Positions 17,358 through 24,749 of a stretch of DNA of 64,000 nucleotides are shown in pieces. A program made the position numbers and the translations under genes. The stretch comes from Paramixta manurensis (GTDB lineage: Bacteria; Pseudomonadota; Gammaproteobacteria; Enterobacterales; Enterobacteriaceae): the NCBI RefSeq assembly GCF_013285385.1, contig NZ_CP054212.1, positions 2,418,001 through 2,482,000 of the forward strand, given 5' to 3'. How positions within the stretch are numbered: the stretch's first letter is position 1; each line of letters begins with the position of its first letter. The notes under the pieces were generated by a model that was not told where the DNA came from, searched no databases, and was given only the letters and a program-made list of their open reading frames with translations.

Positions 17358-17816
17358 ATGGATGATTATAAAGAAGGTAGTCTCCGGTTGCTGACATTAG
17401 GGGAAATTAAATTACCTCTGTTACTCATCTCTTCAATCCTTGTTACAGGATGTCCGGGCATTGGCGATCGATTACAACCAGACGAGACAACCTCTGTGAG
17501 TAAAATTAGAGACGAGATATGCTTCCTGGTTCCAAATTCTCGTGATTATCAGCCTATTTTTATCGCTATTAATCAACGCAACAAACCTTCTCAGGAGATG
17601 ACATTTACGCGTAAACCGGATCTTCATGTTCAAAATGGTCAACTCTGTCTCCCTGCTGATTTTTACGCATTCCCGGAAAAAGGCGAATTTATTGTGCAAT
17701 ATATTCTTGCCTCGCAAAAAGACAGCGAATCTCGCCGCAGCGTCGTGTCTGCTTTCGAAATAGCCAACGGACGGGTGCATAACCTCACACTGACCAGGCA
17801 AGAGATTACTCGCTAG
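17358..17816 (+). CDS. Lipoprotein resembling periplasmic T6SS immunity proteins
   Basis: Predicted lipoprotein of 152 residues. A hydrophobic stretch LPLLLISSIL is followed by the lipobox VTGC at 29-32. Then comes GPGDR-like PGIGDRLQPDE, a beta-rich body with two further cysteines, and a YQPIFIAIN motif. This pattern resembles small enterobacterial lipoproteins annotated as putative T6SS immunity periplasmic lipoproteins. That naming rests on memory of the family, not a search. The stretch before the hydrophobic core (about 18 residues) is long, so the true start may lie downstream at a non-ATG codon. No T6SS structural or effector gene is nearby, so it would be an orphan. It opens the AT-rich island between yciW and the LysR gene. 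Confidence 0.55.
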   Translation: MDDYKEGSLRLLTLGEIKLPLLLISSILVTGCPGIGDRLQPDETTSVSKIRDEICFLVPNSRDYQPIFIAINQRNKPSQEMTFTRKPDLHVQNGQLCLPADFYAFPEKGEFIVQYILASQKDSESRRSVVSAFEIANGRVHNLTLTRQEITR

Positions 17817-17859
17817 CCATAGCGACAATGGTCATGGCACAGCTTCCAATGGACGCATA

Positions 17860-18129
17860 GTTGCGTCTTTTGAGGTTAACTATCATGTTATTCCTAAGAG
17901 TGAAAAAAACGAGAGGATGGCTGAAAGCGAATCCGAAATTCAATGTTATCTATCCGCCAGTGTACTCACCGTGGGTAAATCATGTCGAGCGGCGATGACA
18001 GGCGCTACACGATACGATGATCCGCAACCACCCATGCCGCTCAATGTAGCAGTTGCTGAAAAAGGTTCACCATTTTATGGAAACCGTTAGCCCATTCCCG
18101 GGAGGGAAACATGGGTGGCAAAAGTATAG
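17860..18129 (+). pseudogene. Decayed IS630-family transposase, C-terminal part
   Basis: Translating through stops and frameshifts gives a transposase tail: GWLKANPKFNVIYPPVYSPW, then VNHVERR-stop-QALHDTMIRNH, PCRSM-stop-QLLKKVHHFM and ETVSPFPGGKHG. This matches the IS630-family C-terminus as I recall it (WLKANPKF..VYSPWVNHVERLWQALHDTI). Both internal stops fall where the family has tryptophan. A frameshift near 17920 and a base loss near 18115 are also needed; the latter restores the ending AKV and a TAG at 18127. Only the 3' third of the gene survives, and no inverted repeat was found at the left. Confidence 0.75.
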
Positions 18130-18348
18130 CTGTATTGAACTCAGTTAGTTAGATATATAAAAATGAAATCCAATAAGTTACAAAAAAACATCCAACCCCC
18201 AAAGAAAATCATAGCGAACACGATTTTCCTAACTATTTTCTTTTGAGTGACAGATCACGAAATAACAAAAAAAAACCATATACAGTACTCCTATGCATTA
18301 AGTTCCTAAAATATAGATTGGACGTAGTTAACTTAAAAGGAAATAAAA
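18130..18348. other. AT-rich gap upstream of the microcin-like gene
   Basis: Strongly AT-rich and with no supported gene. It contains an inverted repeat GAAAATC (18204-18210) / GATTTTC (18222-18228) and probably the promoter of the downstream pair, but no convincing -35/-10 combination. Confidence 0.4.
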
Positions 18349-18660
18349 ATAAAAATTTTATCAAAAAGAAAGATCTATATTGTTTCTGGTAGTGGTGCCA
18401 ATTCTAACTCTGAATTCAACGTTACCAGAAACAAGCCACCCAGAAATAAAGGTGGTACTTATGGTAATGATCCCTGTGCCGCTGGCATATTTGGTGGCCT
18501 TGTAGCAGGAATGCCTGGTGGGCCTCTTGGCATGGCGGCAGGTGTTATTGGTGGAATGATTGCCGGTCAATGCACAAAAGAAAGCTTCAGCAACGGAGGT
18601 GGAAATAAAAATGATAGTGGAAAATCCAGCCCAAACTATGGAGGCCAGTGCACTTGGTAG
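18349..18660 (+). pseudogene. Class II microcin-like precursor lacking an ATG start
   Basis: A frame open from 18337 to the TAG at 18658 encodes a double-glycine-type leader, (x)KILSKRKIYIVSGSG, and an 87-residue glycine-rich peptide beginning ANSNSEF. The core DPCAAGIFGGLVAGMPGG, PLGMAAGVIGGMIAGQC has the GxxxG-rich membrane-active pattern of colicin V-like and related class II bacteriocins. There are three cysteines, the last in the ending GGQCTW. AAAAGG at 18335-18340 is correctly spaced from the codon at 18349, but that codon is ATA, not ATG. An ATT follows at 18355, and the next in-frame ATG lies deep in the mature peptide. It is therefore either a silenced allele or one using a very weak non-ATG start. 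No export ATPase or accessory protein is in the window. An immunity candidate follows 40 bases downstream. Confidence 0.7.
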
Positions 18661-18700
18661 TTATAAGTCATAAAAATAAATTAATCAGCAGGCGAAACTG

Positions 18701-18925
18701 ATGAAAGTCATTTTCAACTTTTTACTATATTTACTTTTGTTCATTATCGGATTCACTTTAATTAATCATGCCAATATCCTTGATTTGAATACCGCATCAA
18801 GAAGTGAGTTATTCTCTAAATTCGTCGTTATGATAATATTCCTTATCGCTATAACACGATGGGGAATAAAAATATTCTACTTTTTGATTGGACAAAAAAG
18901 TAGGAATAAATATCCTCCGGCATAG
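18701..18925 (+). CDS. Probable bacteriocin immunity protein, two membrane helices
   Basis: Small 74-residue membrane protein. Two hydrophobic segments lie at about 4-22 (IFNFLLYLLLFIIGFTLI) and 40-63 (KFVVMIIFLIAITRWGIKIF), with a basic tail. Size, topology and position 40 bases after the microcin-like gene fit colicin V- or microcin-type immunity proteins. It has an intact ATG and ends in a strong terminator. Base composition is AT-rich, like the upstream gene and unlike the flanking chromosome. The function is inferred from context. Confidence 0.6.
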   Translation: MKVIFNFLLYLLLFIIGFTLINHANILDLNTASRSELFSKFVVMIIFLIAITRWGIKIFYFLIGQKSRNKYPPA

Positions 18926-18938
18926 CCGGAGGTTTTTT
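18914..18938 (+). terminator. Terminator of the microcin-immunity unit
   Basis: Perfect eight-pair stem CCTCCGGC / GCCGGAGG with loop ATA followed by six T. It overlaps the immunity stop codon. Confidence 0.92.
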
Positions 18939-19108
18939 AGATACGCCTGTAAGGCTCTGTTATCAATATCAACCGCGCACAGTCTGACATTTGCTCCAAC
19001 TCCGTTACTTACCGCCCGTGAACGGGCTACCCGGATACGGGTGTAGTGGATCACAAAATCAGGACACAGGGATACCTGATTACTCGCTAATCATGGAGAT
19101 CATCGCCA

Positions 19109-20011
19109 TCAAGGCTGAACCAGCCAGCGGCGCACTTCATCAAAAAAATGCTGGGCTAACGGCGTCGCGCGTCCAGGCTCCGCAATCACCAACGCGGCAT
19201 GACGCGCCATCGGTGCGATCGCTAACCGACGGTGACGCAACGCGGGCACCATCTCAGGCAACAAATGGCCGCCTGGCGCAATCAAACACCCTAACCCAAC
19301 CTGCACGCCCTGAATCAATTGAAAAACCGACGTACTTTCCAGAATAACGCGCGGCGACAGCGCGGCATCGCGAAAATGATTATCAAGATAACGACGAAAA
19401 TAGCGGGTCGGTTCAGCCAGGCAAAGCGGCAATGCCGCGGCATCCGCCAAACTTAACGCATCATCCGTTGCGGCTAAGCCGGGAAAATGGTGTGGGTGAT
19501 ACACTAATTCAACGCCGTTATCGCGCAATGCTTCGGCCTGAAAATGCAATTCGCGCAGCGTCGCCATTTCAAAAAAGCCGATGCCCACGTCTACCGTATG
19601 ACTATTCAGTGATTCCAGTAATTGGTCGGCACTCAACACCGCCACACGATAATCCAGTTGTGGATACCGGTCATGCACCGCTTTAAGTAGCACCGGCAAC
19701 GAGACACTGCATTGCGGCACCACGCCAATACGCAACGTACCGTTAACGCCATGCTTAAGCGACTCGACCTCCAGCTTCAACCCCTGATAGACCGAAACAA
19801 TCTCACGCGCCCAAGCCAGCACTCGCTCCCCTTCGGCGGTAAAGCCGTCGAAGTTATTGCTGCGGTTAATCAGCGACAACCCCAGTTCACGCTCAAGGTT
19901 TTTTAGCCGCATCGATAACGTCGGCTGGCTAACAAAACTGGCCTCGGCGGCACGCCCAAAATGACGTTCGCGCTCCAGGTTACAAAGGTAAATCAGTTGT
20001 TTAATGTCCAT
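19109..20011 (-). CDS. LysR-family transcriptional regulator
   Basis: Regulator of 300 residues with an N-terminal winged helix-turn-helix (FGRAAEASFVSQPTLSMRLKNL) and a periplasmic-binding-like effector domain (about 90-300). The start at MDIKQLIYL is preferred to an upstream in-frame codon. It is divergent from ydeP across 186 bases, the usual layout for a LysR protein controlling its neighbour. The effector is unknown. Confidence 0.88.
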   Translation of the reverse strand: MDIKQLIYLCNLERERHFGRAAEASFVSQPTLSMRLKNLERELGLSLINRSNNFDGFTAEGERVLAWAREIVSVYQGLKLEVESLKHGVNGTLRIGVVPQCSVSLPVLLKAVHDRYPQLDYRVAVLSADQLLESLNSHTVDVGIGFFEMATLRELHFQAEALRDNGVELVYHPHHFPGLAATDDALSLADAAALPLCLAEPTRYFRRYLDNHFRDAALSPRVILESTSVFQLIQGVQVGLGCLIAPGGHLLPEMVPALRHRRLAIAPMARHAALVIAEPGRATPLAQHFFDEVRRWLVQP

Positions 20012-20197
20012 GAGAGTGCAGATCAGCAACACAGGTAGACAGTGTAACACGGAATCATTATTTGAAGACCGTTGCGATAAAGGACACCTATCGCACCATT
20101 AAACCAATCAATTAGACAATTTTACTAGCCGGTTGCAGACTTTATCCATTGAAGTAATAAACGCTTAACATACAAACAACAAAAGCCTGCACATATC

Positions 20198-22504
20198 ATG
20201 AAATTCAAATCGCAAATCAAGCCATATCAGGCCGCCGCAGGCGGTTGGGGTTCGCTGGAAGCCACCACGCGTTTCGTGATGGACAGTAAGCAAGCATTAA
20301 AAAACATGCGTAACTTAATGCGCATGAATAAAGCGAAAGGCTTTGATTGCCCTGGCTGTGCGTGGGGCGATGATAATAAAAGCACCTTTAGCTTTTGCGA
20401 AAACGGCGCTAAAGCCGTCACCTGGGAAGCGACGCGGCGGTTTATTGATGCCAATTTTTTTGCCGCCCACAGCGTTAGCGCCCTTTACCAACAGAGCGAC
20501 TACTTTCTCGAATACCAAGGCCGGTTGGTTGAACCATTACGCTACAACCGCGAGACAGACCACTACGAAGCCATTAGCTGGGACGACGCACTCGCGCTCA
20601 TCGCACAGCATATCCACGCGATGGATAACCCCAACCAAATTGAACTGTATACTTCGGGTCGCGCCAGTAATGAAGCCTCCTGGCTATATCAGCTTTTTGG
20701 CCGGATGTTCGGCACCAATAACTTTCCCGATTGTTCCAATATGTGCCATGAGGCCAGCGGCACCGGTCTGAAACGCAGTATCGGCGTGGGCAAAGGCACT
20801 ATTCTTCTTGATGATTTTGAACACGCAGACGCTATCTTCGTCTTCGGCCAAAACCCGGGTACCAACCATCCTCGCATGCTGCATAGCCTGCGCCATGCCG
20901 CCGACCGCGGCGCGGATATCGTTACCTTCAATACGCTACGCGAACGTGGCCTGGAACGTTTTGCCGACCCGCAAAAGCCGCTGGAAGTGGTTACCTCTAA
21001 GGCTGGCGCGATTAGCTCTACCTATTACCAGCCCAATCTTGGCGGTGATATGGCGGCCGTGCGCGGCATGGTTAAAGCGCTGGCAGAAACGCATCGGGCA
21101 CGTATTGCTAACGGTGAAGCGGGCCTGTTTGATGAAACCTTTATCGCCACCCATACCGAAGGCGTGAATCACTATCTGGCGGCAGTCGATGCCACATCAT
21201 GGACGAAGATCGAAAAACAGTCAGGACTCAGCGAACAGCAACTACGTGAAGCAGCGGCAATTTATCAGCGCGCTGAACGCGTTATTTGCACTTGGGCCAT
21301 GGGGATCACTCAACATAAACATTCGGTAGATACAGTTCGTGAGATCGTGAATCTACAGTTGTTATTCGGCCAACTTGGTAAAAAAGGCGCGGGGTTATGT
21401 CCGGTGCGCGGTCATAGCAATGTGCAAGGCAACCGCACCATGGGCATAGATGAAAAACCCGGGAAAGCGTTTCTTGATGCGCTCGGCGCCCATTTCAATT
21501 TTGAACCGCCGCGCGAGCCGGGTCACAACACGGTGGAAGCGCTGGAAGCCATGTTACGCGATGAAGTTAAAGTTTTAATCGCACTGGGCGGCAATCTGGC
21601 TGCCGCCGCGCCCGATAGCCCACGCACCGAAGAGGCGATGAGCCGTTGCGGATTGACCGTGCATATCAGTACCAAACTGAACCGCAGCCATTTAGTCCCC
21701 GGACATGATGGCTTAATTCTCCCGACGCTTGGGCGTACCGAGCAGGATATTCAGGCCAGCGGCTCGCAGTTCATCACCGTAGAAGACTCTTTTAGCATGG
21801 TGCATGCTTCGGAAGGCGTCGGTAAGCCATTGGCGGAAACCCAACGCTCTGAAACGGCGATTGTGGCCGCCATTGCTAACGCGGTCCTCGGTAACCAGCC
21901 GCTCGACTGGCTGGCACTGGCTGATGATTACGACAGAATCCGCGATCATATTGCGGCCACCATTCCAGGTTTTGCCGACTTCAACCAAAAATGCGCGCAC
22001 CCTGGCGGGTTTTATCTCGGTAACGCGGCTGCCGAATTGCGTTTTAATACCTTGCATAATAAAGCGCAATTTAGCGCCGCTGCCCTGCCTGACTCACTGT
22101 TTCCGCAACTCGGTGATGTTGAAGTGCCGTTTACGCTGCAAACGTTGCGTTCACACGATCAGTACAACACCACTATTTATGGTCTGGATGATCGCTATCG
22201 TGGTGTATACGGCCAGCGTGAAGTGCTGTTTATTCATCCTGACGATATGCAGGAATTAGGGCTGAGCGCCGGGCAAAATGTGGATATCGAAACACTCTGG
22301 AACGATGGCATTACCCGCAAAGTGAGCGGCTTTAAGTTAGTGCCCTACAATATCCCGCGCGGTAATCTGGCAGCTTACTATCCGGAAACCAACCCGCTGG
22401 TTCCCCTTTCCAGCTTTGGCGAAGGCAGCGGAACGCCAACCTCCAAATCGGTGCCGGTGAAGATTTCACTGACGCCAGAGGTGGTCAGTCGCCGTATTGC
22501 CTGA
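20198..22504 (+). CDS. ydeP: FdhF-like molybdopterin oxidoreductase YdeP
   Basis: Protein of 768 residues in the FdhF/YdeP family of molybdopterin oxidoreductases. E. coli YdeP (759 residues) is linked to acid resistance through EvgA. C51 and C54 lie in GFDCPGCAW. C183 in NMCHEASGTG aligns with the Sec/Cys position of formate dehydrogenase. The C-terminal part (about 620-768) is the molybdopterin dinucleotide-binding barrel. No Fe-S or cytochrome partner is adjacent. Its likely regulator is the divergent LysR gene. Confidence 0.85.
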   Translation: MKFKSQIKPYQAAAGGWGSLEATTRFVMDSKQALKNMRNLMRMNKAKGFDCPGCAWGDDNKSTFSFCENGAKAVTWEATRRFIDANFFAAHSVSALYQQSDYFLEYQGRLVEPLRYNRETDHYEAISWDDALALIAQHIHAMDNPNQIELYTSGRASNEASWLYQLFGRMFGTNNFPDCSNMCHEASGTGLKRSIGVGKGTILLDDFEHADAIFVFGQNPGTNHPRMLHSLRHAADRGADIVTFNTLRERGLERFADPQKPLEVVTSKAGAISSTYYQPNLGGDMAAVRGMVKALAETHRARIANGEAGLFDETFIATHTEGVNHYLAAVDATSWTKIEKQSGLSEQQLREAAAIYQRAERVICTWAMGITQHKHSVDTVREIVNLQLLFGQLGKKGAGLCPVRGHSNVQGNRTMGIDEKPGKAFLDALGAHFNFEPPREPGHNTVEALEAMLRDEVKVLIALGGNLAAAAPDSPRTEEAMSRCGLTVHISTKLNRSHLVPGHDGLILPTLGRTEQDIQASGSQFITVEDSFSMVHASEGVGKPLAETQRSETAIVAAIANAVLGNQPLDWLALADDYDRIRDHIAATIPGFADFNQKCAHPGGFYLGNAAAELRFNTLHNKAQFSAAALPDSLFPQLGDVEVPFTLQTLRSHDQYNTTIYGLDDRYRGVYGQREVLFIHPDDMQELGLSAGQNVDIETLWNDGITRKVSGFKLVPYNIPRGNLAAYYPETNPLVPLSSFGEGSGTPTSKSVPVKISLTPEVVSRRIA

Positions 22505-22524
22505 TACAGTGTTAGTCTTTATAG

Positions 22525-22549
22525 AAAGCCGGACTCGTCCGGCTTTTTT
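22525..22549 (+). terminator. ydeP terminator
   Basis: Perfect nine-pair stem AAAGCCGGA / TCCGGCTTT with loop CTCG and a T run to 22549. Confidence 0.92.
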
Positions 22550-22627
22550 CGTTTAGTTAACCTTGCTGCAAACCGGTGATTCGCGTAAAACTGTTTGCCG
22601 CTCTTAGGCCACGAAAATAAATTAATT

Positions 22628-24562
22628 ATGTTCCAGGATAACCCGCTGCTCGCGCAGCTTAAAGAGAAGCTTCACTCCCAGACGCCGCGCGTTGAAGGGG
22701 TAGTCAAAGGTACGGAAAAAGGGTTCGGCTTTTTAGAGGTCGACGCGCAAAAAAGCTACTTTATTCCGCCGCCGCAGATGAAAAAAGTGATGCATGGCGA
22801 TCGCGTTGTCGCCGCCGTGCAAACTGACAAAGATCGCGAGATTGTCGAGCCGGAAAAACTGCTTGAGCCTTTCCTGACGCGCTTCGTAGGCCGGGTACAG
22901 AAAAAAGATGATCGGTTATCGATTGTGCCGGACCATCCGTTACTGCGTGAAGCCATTTCTTGCCGTCCCGATCGTGCTTTAACCCATGATTTTCAGGCTG
23001 GCGACTGGGCCGTCGCCGAGATGCGCCGCCACCCGCTGAAAGGCGATCGCGGCTTTTACGCGGAACTAACCCAATTTATTACCCATAACGATGACCATTT
23101 GGCACCGTGGTGGGTGACGTTGTCACGCCACAATCTGGAGCGTGAAGCGCCAGACGTGACATTTAGTGAGATGTTGGACGAAAACTTGACGCGTGAAGAT
23201 CTCACCGCGCTGGAGTTCGTTACCATCGACAGCGCCAGCACTGAAGATATGGATGATGCGCTGTACGTCGAAGAAACTGCTGACGGTACCCTGCGCCTCA
23301 CCGTCGCCATTGCCGATCCTACCGCTTATGTTGCGCCAGGTAGTGAGCTGGATACTATCGCCGCCGAGCGCGCGTTTACCAACTACCTGCCGGGCTTTAA
23401 CATTCCGATGTTACCCCGCGCCCTGTCCGACGATGTTTGCTCGCTGCACCCACACGTACGCCGCCCGGTGCTGGCCTGCCGCGTAACCGTCGCCGCGGAT
23501 GGTACGCTTGCCAACGATGTGCATTTCTTTGCCGCGTGGATCGAGTCAAAAGCCAAACTGGTATATGACCATGTTTCCGATTGGCTGGAAAATAGTGGCG
23601 AGTGGCAGCCAGAAACCGATGCTGTTGCTAACCAAATCCGCCTGCTGCACCGTTTGTGTCTGTCGCGTATGGAATGGCGCAAAAATCATGCGTTGGTCTT
23701 TAAAGACCGTCCGGACTACCGCTTCCTGTTAGGTGACAAAGGCGAAGTGCTGGACATTGTTGCCGAGCCACGCCGCATCGCTAACCGCATTGTGGAAGAG
23801 GCAATGATTGCCGCCAATATCTGCGCCGCGACAGAGTTACGCGATAAGTTGGGCTTTGGCATTTATAACGTCCATCTCGGTTTTGATGCGGTTAATGCCG
23901 AGCAAGCCGCGGCAGTGCTAGCGAATAATGGCGTCACTGTTGATCCCGCCACGATGACGACGCTGGAAGGGTTCCGTCAATTGCGCCGCCAGTTAGATGC
24001 CCAACCCACTCAATTCCTCGACAGCCGTATTCGTCGCTTCCAGTCCTTTGCGGAAATAAGCACCGAACCCGGCCCACACTTTGGCCTTGGGCTGGAAGCT
24101 TACGCAACCTGGACGTCGCCGATTCGTAAATATGGCGATATGGTCAACCATCGCCTGCTGAAAGCGATTATTCGCGGAGAGGAAGTGGCACGACCTGCTG
24201 ATGATGTCACGGTCAAAATGGGCGAACGTCGCCGTTTAAATCGTATGGCTGAGCGCGATGTCGGTGATTGGCTCTACGCGCGTTTCCTTGAAAAAGCCGT
24301 TCAGAATGGCAGCCGGTTTAGCGCTGAAATCATCGATATTTCACGCGGCGGTATGCGCGTTAGGCTGCTGGATAACGGTGCTATCGCCTTTATTCCCGCC
24401 CCTTTCCTACATGCGGTTCGCGACGAGCTGGTGTGCAGCCAGGAGAGCGGTACTGTACAAATTAAAGGTGAAGTTGTCTGGCGCGTTACCGATGTTATTG
24501 AGGTCACCATTGCCGAAGTGCGCATGGAAACCCGTAGTATCGTAGCCCGTCCTGTCGCCTGA
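22628..24562 (+). CDS. rnb: Exoribonuclease II
   Basis: Processive 3' to 5' exoribonuclease of 644 residues, the same length as in E. coli. Two cold-shock-like domains precede the RNB domain. The RNB domain shows the magnesium-binding aspartates in DSASTEDMDDAL. An S1 domain closes the protein (ISRGGMRVRLLDNGAIAFIP). The start at 22628 (MFQDNPLLAQL) is the family start; an in-frame codon 33 bases upstream is rejected. Confidence 0.97.
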   Translation: MFQDNPLLAQLKEKLHSQTPRVEGVVKGTEKGFGFLEVDAQKSYFIPPPQMKKVMHGDRVVAAVQTDKDREIVEPEKLLEPFLTRFVGRVQKKDDRLSIVPDHPLLREAISCRPDRALTHDFQAGDWAVAEMRRHPLKGDRGFYAELTQFITHNDDHLAPWWVTLSRHNLEREAPDVTFSEMLDENLTREDLTALEFVTIDSASTEDMDDALYVEETADGTLRLTVAIADPTAYVAPGSELDTIAAERAFTNYLPGFNIPMLPRALSDDVCSLHPHVRRPVLACRVTVAADGTLANDVHFFAAWIESKAKLVYDHVSDWLENSGEWQPETDAVANQIRLLHRLCLSRMEWRKNHALVFKDRPDYRFLLGDKGEVLDIVAEPRRIANRIVEEAMIAANICAATELRDKLGFGIYNVHLGFDAVNAEQAAAVLANNGVTVDPATMTTLEGFRQLRRQLDAQPTQFLDSRIRRFQSFAEISTEPGPHFGLGLEAYATWTSPIRKYGDMVNHRLLKAIIRGEEVARPADDVTVKMGERRRLNRMAERDVGDWLYARFLEKAVQNGSRFSAEIIDISRGGMRVRLLDNGAIAFIPAPFLHAVRDELVCSQESGTVQIKGEVVWRVTDVIEVTIAEVRMETRSIVARPVA

Positions 24563-24573
24563 TACGGTTCCCC

Positions 24574-24597
24574 GGCGGGATAATGCGTTATCCCGCC
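24574..24597 (+). terminator. rnb terminator
   Basis: Ten-pair stem GGCGGGATAA / TTATCCCGCC with loop TGCG, followed by ACTTTATTT. Confidence 0.8.
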
Positions 24598-24749
24598 ACT
24601 TTATTTACTCTTCACGTCCCTAACGTTTAAAAACGCTTATCAGTTCACACTTCTCCGCAGATTCACTTTCTTTAACAAACAATTACATTACTTTTAACCT
24701 GCTATTCATTCTGAACCTTCCCTGGTGGATCCCAACAAGGAGTTTTGTC

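Noticed and set aside
18163..18246. 27-residue frame beginning MKSNKLQKN with a hydrophobic end
   Set aside because: It has no ribosome site, ends in low-complexity AT-rich sequence, and nothing supports translation.
19040..19075. Sequence GTGTAGTGGATCACAAAATC resembling an insertion sequence end
   Set aside because: No partner repeat or transposase was found, so it cannot be supported as an IS terminus.
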